A stretch of 64,000 bases of DNA from Aphelenchoides besseyi (lineage: Eukaryota > Nematoda > Chromadorea > Rhabditida > Aphelenchoididae): contig JAMPIQ010000003.1 of the NCBI GenBank assembly GCA_024699855.1, positions 6,076,001 to 6,140,000 on the forward strand, in the 5' to 3' direction. Numbering within the stretch: position 1 is the first letter of the stretch; each line of letters starts with the position of its first letter. The notes under the pieces are model-generated. The model was not told the DNA's origin. It made no database searches and was given only the letters and a program-made list of their open reading frames with translations. Made by a program: the position numbers and the translations under genes. Positions 38,441 through 51,726 of this stretch are shown one piece after another.

Positions 38441-39855
38441 ATGCAAATATACTACTATCTTCTGTTTGTTGTCTTTTCGAGGTCCGTCGTGAGCAGATCG
38501 TTCTCCCAGAATTATCAGAACTTTAATGGTAAAAAGTTCATGTAAGAAAATAACTTGGTTCTCAGGTCAACTGCTAACCACAATCAACGTTGGAACTCCA
38601 GGTAACTCAAATGAATTTTAAGTGAATAACACAGAAATGGATGTGTAGGTCAACCGCTGCTTACTGGTAAAGAAAACAAGTTGATTGAATAAAATCGTTT
38701 AGAAATTTCGACGAATACCGTCGATTTCTATGTTGTTGATTCTCAGTGCGTTCTATTTGCTCCAAATTGTTTACAGAACCGACGAGGAGGCTTCGACACG
38801 TCCACATCGTCAACTTATGCGGCTCCAACGAGCTCGTTTACTGGCGATTACCACAAATCAAATCAGAACGGCGACACCGCTGCTGATTTGTTTCCCGATG
38901 TAATACAATCGACCTACATATATTCGCTTGTTATTTAGACTGCTACAACAACACAAATAGAGTTTGGTGTTATTTCGCAACCCTCTGGCCGTTTTGTGCA
39001 ATCAAATGCAATGGCTGTTTTGGGTTTAGGATTCCCGCTGATTCCCAATAGTTTCATCATGAACTTTTTAAGTTTAGCTGGTGCTCCCGTATTCAATTTC
39101 TACCTAAGATCGTTGGTTTGCCAGCAAGAACTAAGCAATAAAAGAGGTTTAGTTTTACGTACATGCTCCCGAAGACATTTGACAGTACGGGAACTTTAAC
39201 TTTTGGGGACATAAATCCAAATGAATGCAATCTTAATTACTATTACCAACATCTAGATCTACGCGGTCGGTTCTCTTCGATTGTTTTTAATCGACAGATT
39301 TCAGGCCAATGGATAATAAAAGTTGGACAGTAAGTGTGTTCTTTCGCTTTCATTTCATTTTGTTCAGCGTTCGAATGTCGAGAACAAAAGTTCGTGGTGG
39401 TCTTCTCATTGTGTCACCGAGCTCCCGTTACATCTACGGACCACGAACAGCAGTCAACATTCTTCATCGACAGATTCGCGCACTATACAACAAAGCACTC
39501 CGAGAATATGTCGTTTCTTGTAGTCGAGTACAGAGATTACCGGATTTAAAATTTGTGGTCCGCAGTCACAAACATGTCTTAACAGCTCGAGAGTATACTG
39601 TTCGAGTAAGTGAAGAGAAGTACACATCTTACAGATGATATTTAGTCAGTGGACGGTTCGACTTGCATTGTCTTAATCAAACCAATCACTAGGGAGTTTC
39701 CATCAATCAGTTGGTAAGTGTTCCAAGAAGTTTTGTGTAACTTCAACCATCTACTTAGGGTATTTGGAGAGCCCGCGTTCCGCGATTTCTGTATTTTGTT
39801 CGACTATCGACGCAGAAGAATAGGATTCTCGAAGCCGTTGACTAAAATCATTTAA
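38441..39855 (+). CDS. Aspartic-protease homologue lacking both catalytic Asp (pseudoenzyme)
   Basis: Pepsin-family (A1) fold, nine exons, about 320 residues. A signal peptide (MQIYYYLLFVVFSRSVVS) is followed almost at once by TTINVGTPGQP, the first strand of the mature enzyme, so there is no room for the usual 40-50-residue propeptide. The first active-site motif, normally DTGS, reads STNT (ISTNTVDFYVVDSQC). The second, normally DTGTS, reads SPSS (GGLLIVSPSSRYIYGP). Yet the rest of the fold is kept: FDTSTSSTY, AVLGLGFPLIP, GTLTFGDINPN, LPDLKFVV, and the C-terminal VFGEPAFRDFCILFDYRRRRIGFS corresponding to the ILGDVFLRSYY-type segment. An uninterrupted frame with clean splice sites argues for a functional secreted, non-proteolytic protein. 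The stop overlaps an AATAAA at 39854. Confidence 0.85.
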
Positions 39856-40834
39856 TAAACAAACTGTTCGTTTACTGACGTCAAGTTTCCGATGTTGCTG
39901 ATATGGAAATTATTTTCTATGAGTGCTTCCAACTGAAGGCTTTTGTTAGTTTGAGCTGAACATCGAAAGTACTTTACTTCCTTTTACTTTTCAATCTGAT
40001 TTTAGCTCAAGAAGTTGGGCTATTTGACGGTAAAAAAGTTGAACGTAAAGTGTTTATTTTTGATATTCACACTCTCTCACGGATCCTTATTCTCGTCCAA
40101 GTAAGATCATCGCATTCGTATACACAATCCAACTGTTGGTTCCAGTTATTGAATTGAAGATGAAAAACCGTCCAGTAAATTTCAACGCTTATTTGACGGA
40201 TTCGGAAACTGGCATCTTGTTCGTGGACAACCGATACACGAATGTTACAAACAAAAGGTAGGCAAGCAGTTGGGCGGCTTGTTTCGAGCTCATTTTGCGT
40301 TTTCTTCAATTACTCCAACAACACGTTGGGTTTGGCATAATATCGTGATCCGCTTAAATGAAAAGTGTGTAAAAATAAACACAAAAAACAAACTTGTTGA
40401 TTGAAATAACCGGTATTTCGAGTTACAAAGTGGTTTTTAACTTTTGCGCTTCTAGTTGCTACCGAACGTAACCCGCGATTTTAATTCGATTTAAATTTTC
40501 AAGGACAATCGAATTGCCGTTCTTGTTTTTTTTACTCGTCAACTAAAAGGTCTTCAAGGAGACAGCAGTTTGTCAGACCGAATTACCAGGGTACACACGT
40601 CGCCAATCGGAACGAAATTGGAATTCTTTTTTGATAAACAACTCTTCTTCCTTGAACACCTCGAGTATGACTGTCAGTTTATTTCGTGTGCAAATACAGG
40701 CGTTGTAACAAACAATCGTTTTTCTATTTGTCAACTAAATGCGGGGCACAGAATTTACAGTGGTGAGAGAAGATAGTGAGAAATCAAATGGAATAGGAAA
40801 GAGATGCAGTTAAGGCGACTGGATGTAATTGAAG
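39856..40834 (+). other. Mostly intergenic; possible broken protease-like fragment
   Basis: Plus strand 40140-40256 can be read as ELKMKNRPVNFNAYLTDSET followed by GILFVDNRYTN, with flanking AG and GT. The spacing resembles the first active-site strand-loop-strand of an aspartic protease, with an altered DSETG in place of DTGS. An upstream open exon (about 40010-40100) does not join in phase and I find no continuation. A second open stretch (40590-40700) is bounded by CAG and a weak donor. These may be remains of a tandem protease-like gene or an unresolved short gene; I do not assign a CDS. Confidence 0.25.
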
Positions 40835-41380
40835 TTATGAAGTTTGTGTAAAACGAGCAGAAACTGGAGGCTGCGACAGGTGGTCGTGAGGCGAAATGCC
40901 TGGTGGACCGCTCTCTCCATCGACGACTCGCGATTCATCCGCAGGCTCAACCATCATTTGAGGAGCTTCAAAGTTAAAACGACTACTGAACTTCTTCATT
41001 TCGATGTCTTTTTGTGAAACTTTCAGTGCCGGAATAGAAATATAGTCGGGATCGGAAAGAACCGGCTCGGCGGCAATTTCAGTTGCTCCGTCGACAACCT
41101 TCGGCTTCTGTTTCTCTTCGTCCTCCAATTTCACGGCATCATAATAATCGAGTCTAAATCAAAATATAGTTCACAAATAGACTCTATTCGATTACTCGGG
41201 AGCTTGTGTGGGAGTTTGGGTGGTTGTTCGTTCGGTTTGATTGCGCATCTCCGCTTCCAATTCTTCGGATAGACGGAAAAGCAAAAGATGTCGACCCAAC
41301 GGTCCTCGGTTCGCGAAGTCTACATTGGCAATCACAGGGACAATAAGCAAGAGAGCAAGAATATTGACAAGCATCTTCAC
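40835..41380 (-). CDS. Small secreted protein of unknown function
   Basis: Two exons joined by a phase-2 intron of about 40 nt give about 166 residues. It starts with a strong signal peptide (MKMLVNILALLLIVPVIANV). The mature part has an N-terminal segment FANRGPLGRHLLLFRLSEE, one N-glycosylation sequon (NQT), a Thr/Pro/Gln-rich stretch, then an acidic hydrophilic tail with DYYDAVKLEDEE and PDYISIPALKV and no cysteines. No dibasic-flanked amidation sites typical of neuropeptide precursors are evident, though a secreted peptide precursor remains possible. No domain recognised. It is divergently transcribed from the first dehydrogenase gene. Confidence 0.7.
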
Positions 41381-41962
41381 AACAATCGAAATTCACAGAA
41401 AGTGGAGGCACAATTTCGCTTTTAAAACTCCCGTGGCGCATTTCTGTTAGTCGATTGAACCGCCCCGAAGCGCAGTTTGCTCTTCAATTTTAAGTGATTC
41501 GCGCGGGTGCTTGTTTCTTGAACGTAAGAAGTTTAAATTTTAACAAAAACTGTGGTGTCATAACCGAAACGTTTAAAATTTCTGGAACCTCGAGTCTCAT
41601 CGACGGTTAAAAGTCAAACGTTGAAGTCGAATCAAAAGTTAAAAGCAAACGAGTTCTGAATGGAAAAGTACAGAATTGGCCAAGAATCATTAGATGAGAA
41701 CCCAATGACATTTCACAAACCTTAATTCAATCAGAACATGAAGTAATTAATGCATTTAAGACACAAAACATTTACATAAAACCAGAAAATTTAGCTTATC
41801 AGTCGGTTGTGTAAAATCGTGTGTGGTCTTCCATCTGTGTGGTCCTTTTGCCGGTCGTCTTCGAACAAATTAACTTCAATTTATCGTTTTTTGTGTTAGG
41901 AAGACGACTCCATTTAAAAGTCATCTTGCCTTTACATTTCGATCACAACTTGAGGCTGAATC
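41381..41962. other. Divergent intergenic region
   Basis: Shared upstream region of the small secreted-protein gene (minus) and SDR gene 1 (plus). No gene or clear motif identified. Confidence 0.5.
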
Positions 41963-43135
41963 ATGGATGCTGGTTAGTTGAACGAAAGCGTTAAATGGTT
42001 TTACTGTATTTTCAGGCGAAAGTTCGTTTTTCCAAGAACTCTCTTATACGACCAAATTCCTGGTGAAGTTCTTTTACCATTGGATTGTGGATTCTGTTCG
42101 CGCACTTCTACCGGCCAGTTGGCGACATCACAAATCGCTCAAAGACAAACTCGTATTGCTAACGGGTGCCGCGGGCGGAATTGGCACCAGTCTGTGCCAT
42201 GAGGTTAGCGACATCAATTAACAAACAAATAACTCGATTTCAGTTCACTCGACAGGGTGCACGTTTGGCCTTGTGGGATGTGAATCCGGAGAGTCTCGAG
42301 AAGTTGAAGAACGAGCTGCAAAAGTCCGGTGCTGACGTTCACACTTATGTTTTGGACGTTGGAGACAAGAACAAAATTTACGAAACAATTGAACAAACTC
42401 GAAAGGAATGCGGTGAAATCGACATACTCTTTCATAACGCTGGCATTAGTGGAAATGGACACTCGTTTTCGGCAGATTTGAAGCGTGAAGTCAACGATCA
42501 TGCTTTGGAGTTATCTTATCGAGTTAACTTTTTGGCTCTTGCCCATGTGCGCGTGTGGGTTTTTATGAAAAATGACAATACTTTTGCAGATGGTTAACGC
42601 TGTCTTACCGACAATGCTACGACGACAAGAGGGACATATTTGCGCGACAGCCAGTGGCGGTGGTCATATCGCACTTTCTACGTAAGTTATGAGTTGGAGT
42701 CTAAAACATTAGCATTACAGATTACCCGATTACACGGCCACGAAGACGGCATTGGTTGCTTATATGGAATGCCTCACGGACGATCTCGATGCCCAAAAGA
42801 GCAACATCAAAACGACCGTCGTTTCGCCGACTTATGTTCGCACTCCATTTATTCGTGGATTTGAATACAAGTAAGTTGAATGAGAAAACCGTCGTAATTC
42901 AGAACAACTTAGATCTTGGTTTACGTGGATGTTGGAGCCCGACGAATTTGCACGTCGTGCGGTGGAAGCGATTCAGATCAATCAAAAAGTTCTGATGATG
43001 CCATGGGTTTTCTACATCTACCACGCAGTTTACAAAATGGCACCCGTGAGTGTTCAGCAAATGATAATAAGCGAAATCGCCGGAATTGCCGTAATTCGAC
43101 GTGCGTTTGCTGCTGCTACAGTCAAATCCAATTGA
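41963..43135 (+). CDS. Short-chain dehydrogenase/reductase 1 (membrane-associated, SDR16C/17-beta-HSD-like)
   Basis: NAD(P)-dependent oxidoreductase, probably acting on retinoid, steroid or lipid alcohols at the ER. Six exons (a mini first exon ATG GAT GCT G at 41963) give about 325 residues. An amphipathic/hydrophobic N-terminus (TTKFLVKFFYHWIVDSVRAL) precedes the Rossmann fold: cofactor motif TGAAGGIG, LALWDVN, DV at the adenine site and HNAG (family NNAG). The catalytic Ser in ATASGGGH lies 13 residues before Tyr in YTATK (YxxxK). The C-terminal third (MLEPDEFARRAVEAIQ) matches the cap of SDR16C/DHRS3/HSD17B11-type enzymes. The last intron uses the acceptor after AACAACTTAG; the earlier CAG would give a stop. 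The paralogue lies downstream of the RING-CH gene. Confidence 0.92.
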
Positions 43136-43257
43136 TATGACAATCATTGAACTCGCCAACGTCGTGTGTTTGTCATAAAGACCTCTGAAAAAATAAAATG
43201 CAAATTTCTCTCTATTGCCAATTGATGAGTTTTGCGGTTGTTTTTACATTTGAGCTT

Positions 43258-43826
43258 ATGGATTCACCGATGTGTCGCATTTGTTTGGACGAAGACGATG
43301 TGGATGGAATCGTGGAACCATGTAGTTGTAAAGGATCCATCGCTCATGTTCATCGTAAGTGTTTGGTTCGTTGGGTTAATCACTCGAAAAAAACGGTAAC
43401 CTATTGATTTGAAATGTTTCTTATTGCAATTAAGAAGTGTGAAGCGTGCACCGTTTTCTATCCAATTCGAGCTCAAACACGACCATTCGGAGACTGGGAA
43501 TGGCCGAGTTTTCAGAAGCTACTGTACGGCGATCGGGTTGATTTGAGCGTCGCACTTCTTTGGACTCTCAGTCTCGTTCCAGTGTTCGTTCTAATTTTAT
43601 TGTAAGTTCGCTTTCTATCACTCATAATCGTTAATTTCGATACGGACTCGAGACTGTCCATGAAAATGTCGTTCAAGCATTTGTTCTTGAATTCGTTGCA
43701 TATCTTTGGTGGTTATTCATATCTATCGGTTTCGTTTATGTGCCCGTCAAATGTATCATCTTCTTGAATATGTGGTGGAAAGAGAATTTGGTCTACTCGT
43801 GGGACGAAAGCAAACAATATAATTGA
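43258..43826 (+). CDS. RING-CH (MARCH-type) membrane E3 ubiquitin ligase
   Basis: Membrane E3 ligase regulating trafficking of other membrane proteins. The RING-CH finger is complete: CRICLDEDD, EPCSCKGSIAHVHRKCLVRWV, then CEAC, giving the C4HC3 pattern across an intron (43396-43434). Two hydrophobic segments follow: LLWTLSLVPVFVLILL, and FVAYLWWLFISIGFVYVPV ending at TGA 43824-43826. The start is taken at MDSPM (43258); an earlier ATG at 43198 in frame is less likely because it overlaps the AATAAA region of SDR 1. The junction between the two membrane segments is one base out of phase with the only visible AG (43652), so either a non-canonical acceptor or a sequence error is present. Only about 120 nt separate it from SDR 1. 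Confidence 0.82.
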
Positions 43827-44256
43827 TTCCTTTGTTTGTTAGTTGATAAAAAAAATAACGAGAATTTGTCTGTATTTCATTTGATTAAGGTTTTCATCTC
43901 TTATACATAACTGATATTAGGAAAACATGAGAACACAATCAAGTGATTAAACATCCCAGCAATTTCTATAGGTCTTTGAAGATACCAATAAACCGAATGA
44001 ACTCTTATCTACATAACGTTGAAAAATAGTCGTTTCCAAGCCACATGACTTTAGCATTTATGACCGTGATTCGCAACAATTTCGATTTGGAAACGTTATA
44101 AAACTCCTTAGATTTTGATCTTTTTGTTATCTTCGTAGAGGAGGGTGTAAACGGAAACTGTTGTTGATCATTGATTGGAATTTAATAGCTCACTTGGTCA
44201 CACAAACTCCTTACTAGAAAATAAGTTCGCGAATTATTCACGTCGCAAATCTTCGA
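43827..44256. other. Spacer before SDR gene 2
   Basis: AT-rich 430-nt spacer with no gene. The frame opening at 44175 overlaps the true SDR start in another frame. Confidence 0.5.
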
Positions 44257-45272
44257 ATGATCTTATATTTGATTTCGTTTTTCCTTCGCTTAGTTGGACT
44301 GTGGATCTACCATTCACTTTACGCTTTAGTTCCGACCTGTTGCTTAAAACAAAAGTTATTGAAAGGCAAACTCGTTTTGTTAACGGGAGCCAATGGAGGT
44401 CTAGGACGAAGTTTGGTTTTAAAGGTTAATTTGCATCGATAGAAAATTGATCATATGGTTTTAGTTTGCACAACAAGGTGCACGTTTGGCCTTGTGGGAT
44501 ATAAACGAGCAAGGATTGATTGCTTTGAAAGAAGATCCCGAGCTTGTAAATGCTGATATTCGAATATACACAGTTGATGTGAGCGACAAGAAGAACATTT
44601 ATGAAGCGGTTGAGCGAACTCGAGAGGAATGCGGTGAAGTCGATATTTTGTTCCACAATGCGGGCATCTTGATGGGCTACGGTTTCTTTAATACGCAACC
44701 TGAGCTTGACGATTATGAATATGAACTCATTTTACGTGTTAATTTTATGGCTTTCGTTCATTTAGTTCACGCTGTTCTGCCGAATATGTTAGTGCGAAAC
44801 GACGGTCATATTGTTTGTACCGGTTCTTGTCTCAGCCATCTCGCATTATCATCTGTTCCCGCTTATTGCGCTTCGAAACACGCAATCGCAGGATACACGG
44901 CCTGTTTAGCTGGAGAGTTAAAAGCCTTCGGTAAGAACATACAAACTACGTGTGTATTTCCGAGCTACATACGGACCTCAATGATTGATGGTATTCAACC
45001 GCGGTAAAGGTAGAAAGAAAAACATTCATAGCTGTGAGTTTAGTTCCCCATTAGCTCAAATAATGGAGCCCGATGACGTCGCAACACAAGTGATTCAAGC
45101 AATTCGACTTAACCGACCTGTAGTCTTCATTCCACGATCATCCTATTTGTCTTACGTTCTTTATAAGCTCGCACCAACCCCCATTCAACAGTACATCATG
45201 GAGGAGATTGCGGATGCCGATGCGTTTCGAGAGTTGCGATTAAAAACCTCCAAAAAGAAACCGTTTTATTGA
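44257..45272 (+). CDS. Short-chain dehydrogenase/reductase 2 (paralogue of SDR 1)
   Basis: Three exons, about 310 residues. An N-terminal membrane anchor (MILYLISFFLRLVGLWIYHSL) precedes the Rossmann core with TGANGGLG, FAQQGARLALWDIN, HNAG and the catalytic triad region CTGSCLSH...YCASK (Ser 13 residues before Tyr; YxxxK intact). The end MEPDDVATQVIQAIRLNRPV parallels SDR 1, and the two share long identical stretches such as QGARLALWD. It arose by local duplication and is more compact in introns. The last intron (from CG|GTAAAGG to GTTTAG) removes 40 nt. Probably a microsomal oxidoreductase; substrate unknown. An AATAAA follows the stop within 10 nt. Confidence 0.92.
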
Positions 45273-45298
45273 GTGCGTAATAAAATACTAACAACCAA

Positions 45299-45759
45299 CT
45301 AAGTACTCGAGTATTTTCGAACAACGAGCGATCGTTCATCAAACCGAACGCGTTTTTGTCTTCCTTGAAGAACTGAAGCCGAGATCTTACGTGCTGGTTT
45401 GAGATTCGATTTTTCTGGTCCACCGGCAGTTTTTTCGCTCGTGGATTCGAAGTGACGATTGAGGTCCATTTCCGCTTCATTTCCCATGAAAATAGAAATC
45501 TCTCTACAGTTCGAGACCACGGAAATCACAGACTGTGTATCCGAGAGAAAGTGACGCTGAAAAACGAGGCGTATTTATTAAGTAGTGGGTTTTGTGTATT
45601 CAAATTTTGACTACCCTAACTCAAAGATATACTATTGATAGCAGGCTTTCGAACAAATAGGTTGTTTGATTGTTCGCTTAAACTCACTTTTTTCAAATGT
45701 GATTCCAAGCTAATGACAACCGATCCACATAACCAGCATTTTTCCCGAGTAAGTGCCAT
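45299..45759 (-). CDS. Small single zinc-finger protein with RVxF motif
   Basis: Two exons (45759-45688 and 45556-45299), phase-0 intron, 109 residues. A compact finger spans the splice junction: C8-x2-C11-x9-H21-x4-H26 (KCWLCG...HLKKRH). The rest is polar and Lys/Arg/Ser-rich. Near the C-terminus KRVRFDE (92-98) fits the protein phosphatase 1 docking motif [K/R]-x0-1-V-x-F. The ATG is preceded by AATTTCAGAA, a trans-splice-like acceptor. I recognise no family. The gene is convergent with SDR 2, with about 25 nt between the stop codons, so the 3' UTRs must overlap. Confidence 0.6.
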
Positions 45760-48700
45760 TTCTGAAATTATTCGTTGTAATCAAACTCGAAACCTTAGAG
45801 TGATGTAAGTGGAAAAAAGTTGGTAAAATGAAAAGAAGCAAGAAGCTTAAGGTTACTTGCTTAGTCAACATCGACCGTCTCTTGTTTATATACCATTCTA
45901 TTGAGGGAGTAAGTGGACCGCATTCCAATTGTCATTTCCGTCAAACGCACAATTTCCCATGCCAATCCAGAAAACATTCACTAAGTGTTCGCCAGTTTAA
46001 ACGGTTCACTTAAGCTCAGACAGCGAATTCGTAAGTTTATTTTCGTCCATTGAATTTCCAATTTTAAGCATTTTTTTTTACGTGAACAAGTTCATCGGTC
46101 CGGAATTTCGAAGAATTCTTTAATCTCGCATCAGACGTAACAAGACCATTGATCGCAAACATTTTGTGGTCCTATGAAAATACGTGGCTTCAACTCGAAC
46201 TACCGGAAATAACCGTATGATTTTACTTTGAACCCAAGTTCAACTTCAAATAACATTTTTTTCATTCCATTTATTACTTTAGTTGATATAATTGAGGATT
46301 GCAGACACATTTATGGTATTTTAATTCATTTTGTTTTAGACAAAAATCCAAATCTAAAGATGTCTGAAAGAAGTTATACGAACTCGCAATAGATATCAAG
46401 CGTCAGTAATACAAAATACAAATGCGTAAATGAAGAACTACAGTACTTTGAGTATCACAAACTGTCTGCGTAATCCTGTCATTTGCACTTCTTTTTCATA
46501 TTTAGATCAGAAAGAAAGTAAAAAACTGGTTCTTAGCTTTTATGAGTTTTAAAGATTTCTGTCAATCTCACAACATGTATTCCTTATGATTAGTAAACAA
46601 ACAAAAGCGTTGATTTACATCCTAGCGACATTAGATCCTATCAACTGACTACGACATCAAAGAATACGAAAATTTCTGTATTGGCTTTGAATTCTAACAC
46701 TTTAATGCCAAGAACAAACTAAGCAAATAAGAAAACTATGCAATCATTGGCGCAAGAACAATCGCAAAGGTTTTTGAGGTTATTTGAAGAGTAACAGGCT
46801 CTGAATTACTTGAGGGATTTTATAGGAGATGCAGTCGATTCTCTTGCATTTTTGAGATGAAGGCTTTCCAACGTCGAGCAACCAACTTTTTCAACGGTCG
46901 CTACAAACCCAACGCCAAGCTACTGGCCAAGCTGAGAGTGATGCAAGCGTCTTGTCGTATATCTAGTTATCTACGAAAAGAAACGTACAAATAATCAATA
47001 AAAAGCTGTTATCAAAATACTTTCAACTGATGTTGTCTTGCGAACTGTTGATGTTTCTATGAATCAATTCAGAAACGTTTGAATGTATTTCAGTCGTTTT
47101 CTTATTCATTTTATATTATAACAGAATCACTCTTTTCTGAGAGTAATCCAGAACACTATACGAAACCGAAATTTGAATTGTTTATTACTTAAGAAGGTAA
47201 CTAGTAAAAGCAACCAATTTTACCGTCTCATCACTTTGCTTTCCACCACAGGAAGACTAGAAATTGATGAGAAGTTTGTTTTGACTAATAGGTAACTAAC
47301 TTGGTGGAGTTTGATTGCTGTTTATGTTATTTTTGACAGATGATGATAACAACATTTCGGAGTACAATGAACTGCACGACGAGCAACAACCTTTAAAAAG
47401 CTCATTGAGCCAACGTTTAGCTCGTAAATTGAAATTGAAAAGTTTTGTTGGTTTTCAGAATTCAGATGAAAATACCAACTTCTATCAATTAAATTAACTT
47501 GTAATTTAGTTTGTTTTAAAACATTTCGTTAATACAAATTCCACGAACAAACAATTTGAATGCGAAAGTTCTCGACTGTCGGTTGACTGAAGCGGAAAAT
47601 GATAACAAAGATCCTTTTCTTCCGCATTGTTTTATGATTGAGTTCAGACATTAGAATCAAGTAGACAGGAAGATGAGTAGGTAGCAGTTGCACTGTTCAT
47701 TTCTTGTATTCTCGACAAATGACGAAAAAACAACTAAAGTTGAAGCTTGTCGATGTTTTGAAGTTCTTTTGTTTTTCACTTCCAAATCCTTAGGGTAAAA
47801 GCTGAAGGAGTGGTCAGAAAAACTTTACGAAGACGTTATTTCTTGAAGTAAAAGCGAAAACGAAGAGCAATCCAAAACTTTAGGGTCGGAACGTTGAGAT
47901 TAATTCGTCGTTCCTTAGCGTTTTTCGGCGGATGTAAAGGGCGAATTCAATCGTCTTAATGGTTTCTGCCAACATTTCCTTAAGGTTGTTTCATTGCAAT
48001 AATCCAAACATTTTAAGTGACGGCTCGTTCGCACGGAAACATGTGGAACAGTTCAAAGAAATCTGTTCGGATAATCCGCTGTTCCGGTCGCTAGAATTCC
48101 CATTGTTAAAAAAAGTGATTTGCGTTGACGATTCTAAACGTTTTGGTTGCTGCGCAAACATTTTCAAATCGTCTTCGAATCAGAAGACGACTCGATTTCT
48201 GTGTTCTTTTTTGTAACTTTTTTTTGTTCTCCTGCGGCGTAAATCGAAGGCCGCCGTTTGTTAAGAAATTTGCGTTTTTGACGTTCCTTTGCGCCGACCG
48301 ACTCGACGCAGACCATTGAAAATATCGAATTCCGGCCCCCAACTCTTCGATTTTTTGTCGAGACCGCTTCTTTTTGCGTCGATAAAAGAAGTCGCCGAGA
48401 ACGTGGCCAAACGAAGAGCGTGAACCAAGAGGAGTGGCGGCATAAAGGACTAAAAGAGGACGTAAAACGGCAAAGATGTGGACGTTGTGAGGACCGCGTT
48501 TTTTCTCTGCTTCGGAGTTGTCTATCTGCGTAGTCGACTGGCGAACTCCCGACTTTGCGTTTTGTACGTTTCACGCACGCGATTTATTGTCCCACTTTCA
48601 TAATCATTTCACGCCGAACGCGCAAGACGCCTTGTAGCCATCAATTGACCGGCTTACCGTTTTGCCTTTCGAGTTCCCCCACGAAGTCGATTGCTTTTTG

Positions 48701-49392
48701 GTCCCAGTGCTGATTCAGGAAACGGACCAAAGAATTTCACGTTCGAAACCTCCGCGTTTCTTTGGTCTCGGAATTTTTAATCACGACTTCGAACGTTCGT
48801 GCTGAAAAAAGAGGCGGAAACGATCTCCACCGTCGATTCATCGGATGTTTTTCTTCGACTGTTGAATGAAAGGTTTGTCGACATCTCACGACAATTAACA
48901 GCTGATTCTTCGGCATCGCGACTGTGATAATTTCGAGCGATTGTTTTCACTAGCAATGTAAATGTAATTACTCAGCCAATCGAAACTTCACAACCCGAAC
49001 TTTTTGGCCTCCGGCTCTCTGTCCGTCGGTGGAAGACGTTTATCGTCGTCTTGGAGTGGAAAAACGACTGAGTTTGTTTCGACGTTTCGGTCGTCACGGA
49101 GATTGGACATCAATATTTGCAAACGCGAGAAACATCTTTGAGGAATTGGCAGTTTGGTTAGACCTAGAAATGTTTAGATTAAACCAAAGGCTTAGACGAT
49201 CGTTAATGTTCGTGCTCGAATGTGCGTGTTCTTGGCTAAAGAGCGACAATTTTCGAATCCTGTTTTTGTCTTCTAATTGCCCTCTTTCGTAGTTGCCACT
49301 AACTCGCTAATAACGTGATAAATCCCCTGCTCGTTCGTATTCTTTTTTTCCATTCGCTTAACTTTGTACTTAATTGCAGCAGATATCTCAAA
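45760..49392. other. Long, mostly non-coding AT-rich region upstream of synaptotagmin
   Basis: No complete gene is resolved. Possible isolated plus-strand exons: 46091-46214 (reads NFEEFFNLASDVTRPLI and continues, AG and GT flanked); 46283-46392 (IIEDCRHIYDKNPNLK and a TAG stop, split by a 24-nt intron-like segment); and 47338-47497 (acidic, ISEYNELHDEQQPLK, then a TAA), preceded by TTTGACAG. Their phases do not connect, so they are recorded only as candidates. The right end is the 5' UTR of the synaptotagmin gene, with a TTAATTGCAG acceptor just before its start. Confidence 0.35.
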
Positions 49393-51726
<2,334 letters not shown>

